In this document: positions 44,735 through 46,439 of the stretch, piece by piece
Position numbering within the stretch: position 1 is the stretch's first letter
Layout: each line of letters opens with the position of its first letter
DNA from: Candidatus Omnitrophota bacterium
GTDB taxonomy: Bacteria; Omnitrophota; Gorgyraeia; Zapsychrales; Zapsychraceae
Direction of reading: 5' to 3'
Assembly (NCBI GenBank): GCA_015233195.1
Contig: JADFYE010000015.1
Location: 1 to 46,439 of the forward strand
DNA: 46,439 nucleotides
The notes under the pieces: generated by a model
What the model was told of the DNA's origin: nothing
What the model saw: the letters and a program-made list of their open reading frames with translations, nothing else
The model's database searches: none
Made by a program: the position numbers and the translations under genes

Positions 44735-44762
44735 AGTATAAAACAAAAAAACGATTTGTCAA
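44735..44762 (-). promoter_or_regulatory. Promoter of the Rrf2 regulator and sulfur island
   Basis: TTGACA (44757-44762), 16 nt, TATACT (44735-44740). Just downstream an imperfect palindrome with CTCTA/TAGAG arms (44709-44713 and 44732-44736) covers the expected start and could be the regulator's own site. The spacing between arms is long, so that part is weak. Confidence 0.65.
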
Positions 44763-44813
44763 GGAGATATTTTAAATGTGCTAAATTTGTTTTTTGTTAT
44801 ACATAATTTTATA

Positions 44814-44842
44814 TTGACAATAATATGGCTAAATGGTACTCT
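44814..44842 (+). promoter_or_regulatory. Promoter of the brnT/brnA pair, leaderless layout
   Basis: TTGACA (44814-44819), 17 nt, TGG-TACTCT (44834-44842, extended -10 type). The expected start, about 7 nt further, falls on the A of the ATG at 44849, and no Shine-Dalgarno lies between. Confidence 0.5.
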
Positions 44843-44848
44843 TTTTTC

Positions 44849-45136
44849 ATGGATATAATCTTTGAAAATTTTATTTGGAATAAATTTAAAGAGCGCGCTA
44901 ACATCCTAAAACACAAAATCAGTTTTTATACTGCGGCTCTCGCTTTTAAAGATCCGAAACGTAAAATTTTTATTGATGAAACTCATAGCTTAACTGAAGA
45001 AAGGCATTTTTGTATTGCAAAAGTCAACGGTCGAATTTTAACGGTGCGGTTTACCCATCGAGATAAAATGATTAGAATCATTGGCGCTGGATATTGGCGC
45101 AAAGGAAAGGATTATTATGAAAATAAAAAGATCTGA
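44849..45136 (+). CDS. brnT: BrnT-family toxin
   Basis: A 95-aa protein of the BrnT type, whose studied members are ribonuclease-like toxins. Family features: FIWNKFKERANILKHKISF, then TAALAFKDP, FIDETHSL, GRILTVRFTHRDKMIRIIGA. In BrnT the usual end is RIISARxAxxxE; here it is RIIGAGYWRKGKDYYE, slightly diverged. The ATG at 44849 is chosen because the earlier in-frame ATG at 44825 lies inside the promoter spacer. The gene overlaps the next one by 20 nt. Confidence 0.8.
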   Translation: MDIIFENFIWNKFKERANILKHKISFYTAALAFKDPKRKIFIDETHSLTEERHFCIAKVNGRILTVRFTHRDKMIRIIGAGYWRKGKDYYENKKI

Positions 45137-45350
45137 TTTAGATATGCCAATAGGTACATTAAAAAGGGTTTCTGATTTTTTGCCTCCACCAGAAGAATTA
45201 GTTTTTCCAGAAGAAACTGTCAAAGTGACCATTGTGCTTAACAAACGAAGTGTTGATTTTTTCAAGAACGAAGCTAAAAAAAATCGAGCTAAATACCAAA
45301 AAATGATCCGCGCTTTAATTGATCAATACGCAACGCGTTACGCAAATTAA
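45117..45350 (+). CDS. brnA: BrnA-like antitoxin (ribbon-helix-helix type C-terminus)
   Basis: A 77-aa protein overlapping the toxin gene by 20 nt, with AAGGAAAGGA just before its ATG. The C-terminal half (VKVTIVLNKRSVDFFKNEAK then YQKMIRALIDQYATRY) has the strand-helix-helix pattern of BrnA/CopG antitoxins, which dimerise, bind DNA and neutralise the toxin. The N-terminal half (LPPPEELVFPEE) is acidic and probably wraps the toxin. Toxin-first order is normal for brnTA. The operon is expected to repress itself. Confidence 0.78.
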   Translation: MKIKRSDLDMPIGTLKRVSDFLPPPEELVFPEETVKVTIVLNKRSVDFFKNEAKKNRAKYQKMIRALIDQYATRYAN

Positions 45351-45357
45351 TTGGTAT

Positions 45358-45394
45358 AAAAAACGTCATCCTTAGGACAATAAACCTAAGGATG
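45358..45394 (-). terminator. Intrinsic terminator of the rightmost minus-strand gene
   Basis: CATCCTTAGG and CCTAAGGATG form a perfect 10-bp stem (45367-45376, 45385-45394) with an 8-nt loop. On the minus strand it is followed by ACG and six T, 21 nt after the stop of the gene at 45415. On the plus strand no T run follows, though the hairpin could also stop brnTA transcripts weakly. Confidence 0.85.
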
Positions 45395-45414
45395 CCGCAA
45401 GAAAATAAAAAATT

Positions 45415-46439
45415 TTACGCTAAATTCTTCCTATCTTTCGCACTTAACAGAGATAGCTTAAACGCGACTTGTTTGGCTCTATTCTCTTCCGTTGCCATAC
45501 CTAAAAACATCGGCAAATTAGTTATAGTTTGAATATCTGTGATCTTATACATCACACCCGGAGCATTTATGAATTGCTGTAACATGGCAGGATCAACATC
45601 GTATTCAAACCCTTTGCCTTGTTTATCCAACCCTACGGAAAACTTAGTAGTATTCAAATCAATACCACCGTCTGTCTTCTTTTCTTCAGTAACATTTGCA
45701 ATTGCATCTGTCGGCATAGCTCTATCTTTAACCATATCCGCATACAACAAGAAAACACCCTCTTTTGCTCCTGGCTTAAGCGCGTCTGCTATAGTTTTCT
45801 CTGCAGTTCCCTTAACTATCTCCCCAGCATTCTCTAAAGTTATCTCCGATTCTTCAATAACAGCATTGGTTTGTCCATTAACAATAATAGTTCGTGACAC
45901 CTTAGGCCTGTCAACGTCTAACATATAGCTGTCTTTTTTAACCGGATAATTCGCATATATTAGATCAGTCCTATTATTACGAGTAATAACGCCAACCAAA
46001 ACAAAATTATCCCCTTTTTCGCTTTTTCTTGTGTCATGATAAAACAATCTTCCTTTTGAAAAAACATCTGATAAAGACGGCATCTCATTTTCTTTCAAAT
46101 AAAAATTCAAAAGCGCGCTTATTGCTCTAGGAGTAGCATCTAGTAAAAAATAACCATTAACTTTTTCAAAATGAATTCTTTGCAATGGTGCATCTCCAAA
46201 AGCTAAAGCCGCGTAGTGACCCACAAATATAGATTGTGCAAGATTCCTATATATGTAAGGATTATATGATATATTATCCAATATCCACAAATCCCCAACC
46301 CCATCCTTACCCTTTTTCATAAACCTAAAAATATTCCCAGTTAAATTAGTGAATAACATCGCTTTTCTTATTTGTGCATATCGCCTATCATTTATATTTC
46401 CTTTTAAATCATAAATAAGTCCTTCATTAAAACCATTGT
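45415..46439 (-). CDS. Uncharacterised protein, 5' end beyond window; Omnitrophota-like C-terminal segment
   Basis: The frame stays open to the right edge (upstream of the ATG at 46357-46359 it reads GLIYDLKGNINDRRYAQIRK), so about 341 codons of a longer gene are visible. No enzyme motif is recognised. Near the C-terminus TDGGIDLNTTKFSVGLDKQG and later ITDIQTITNLPMFLGMATEE resemble a C-terminal segment (GGIDxN ... KxGKG ... LPxxLG) that I recall from many large proteins of Omnitrophota. That is memory, not a search. The preceding part (SMLDV-like strands, RPKVSRTIIVNGQTNAVIEE) looks beta-rich. It ends with its own terminator. Confidence 0.6.
   Translation of the reverse strand, partial: NGFNEGLIYDLKGNINDRRYAQIRKAMLFTNLTGNIFRFMKKGKDGVGDLWILDNISYNPYIYRNLAQSIFVGHYAALAFGDAPLQRIHFEKVNGYFLLDATPRAISALLNFYLKENEMPSLSDVFSKGRLFYHDTRKSEKGDNFVLVGVITRNNRTDLIYANYPVKKDSYMLDVDRPKVSRTIIVNGQTNAVIEESEITLENAGEIVKGTAEKTIADALKPGAKEGVFLLYADMVKDRAMPTDAIANVTEEKKTDGGIDLNTTKFSVGLDKQGKGFEYDVDPAMLQQFINAPGVMYKITDIQTITNLPMFLGMATEENRAKQVAFKLSLLSAKDRKNLA

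Noticed and set aside
45367-45394. Hairpin as a + strand terminator of brnTA
   Set aside because: No T run follows on the + strand; the six T lie on the minus side, so it is assigned to the minus-strand gene.

Overview
The window is 46.4 kb of AT-rich DNA from an unnamed Gram-negative bacterium. Evidence for an outer membrane: several beta-barrel proteins, an RND efflux tripartite pump and a fimbria-like secretion cluster. MEP isoprenoid enzymes (ispG, ispH), murB, the O-acetylhomoserine methionine route and the NifU/NifS Fe-S machinery are all bacterial. The mix of families, and a C-terminal 'DGGIDLN ... TNLPMFLG' segment in the last gene that I recall from Omnitrophota genomes, make a Candidatus Omnitrophota-type lineage my best guess. 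That is inference, not proof.

Layout. (1) 1-5.0 kb: folate genes folE and folB, with folB running abruptly into the middle of a fabF gene (deletion or assembly junction), then a 1300-aa Cache-PAS5-GGDEF-EAL protein. (2) 5-16.3 kb: housekeeping: histidinol phosphatase, ispG with a small HTH-like gene and a glycosyltransferase, ispH-murB, a split NifU/Nfu plus NifS separated by an odd palindromic element, and metW-metX with a conserved cysteine-rich protein of unknown function preceded by an attenuator-like leader. (3) 16.5-23.6 kb: the most interesting block. A c-di-GMP-I (GEMM) riboswitch with a terminator precedes a tiny secreted protein on the + strand. It converges on a five-gene minus-strand cluster: two paralogous pilin-like subunits, a three-repeat secreted protein, a PapD/DUF916-like periplasmic chaperone and an outer-membrane barrel with a pilus-secretin N-domain and two C-terminal SdrD-B-like domains. 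I read it as a non-canonical chaperone/usher-like surface fibre system. (4) 23.6-31.6 kb: miaB, a YdjM-like membrane protein, a RhuM-Fic fusion, a duplicated TIGR04076 protein, a fungal-type cytosine deaminase, a DUF2062 fusion, a PIG-L deacetylase and a GNAT acetyltransferase. (5) 31.6-37.8 kb: a CusCBA-type copper/silver efflux operon with a YHS protein. (6) 37.8-44.8 kb: a sulfur-assimilation island (Rrf2 regulator, DUF2292, barrel protein, metY, cysK, mnmA) followed by mscS-like and CorC-like genes. (7) 44.8-46.4 kb: a brnT/brnA-like toxin-antitoxin pair and an incomplete gene running off the right edge.

How the parts connect: the window encodes a c-di-GMP turnover enzyme and a c-di-GMP-sensing RNA next to a candidate surface-fibre locus, suggesting c-di-GMP control of attachment. 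Sulfur flows through cysK/metY/metX-metW for cysteine and methionine, nifS/nifU/nfu for Fe-S clusters, and mnmA/miaB for tRNA thiolation, with a local Rrf2 regulator. No tRNA, rRNA, CRISPR array or insertion sequence was seen.
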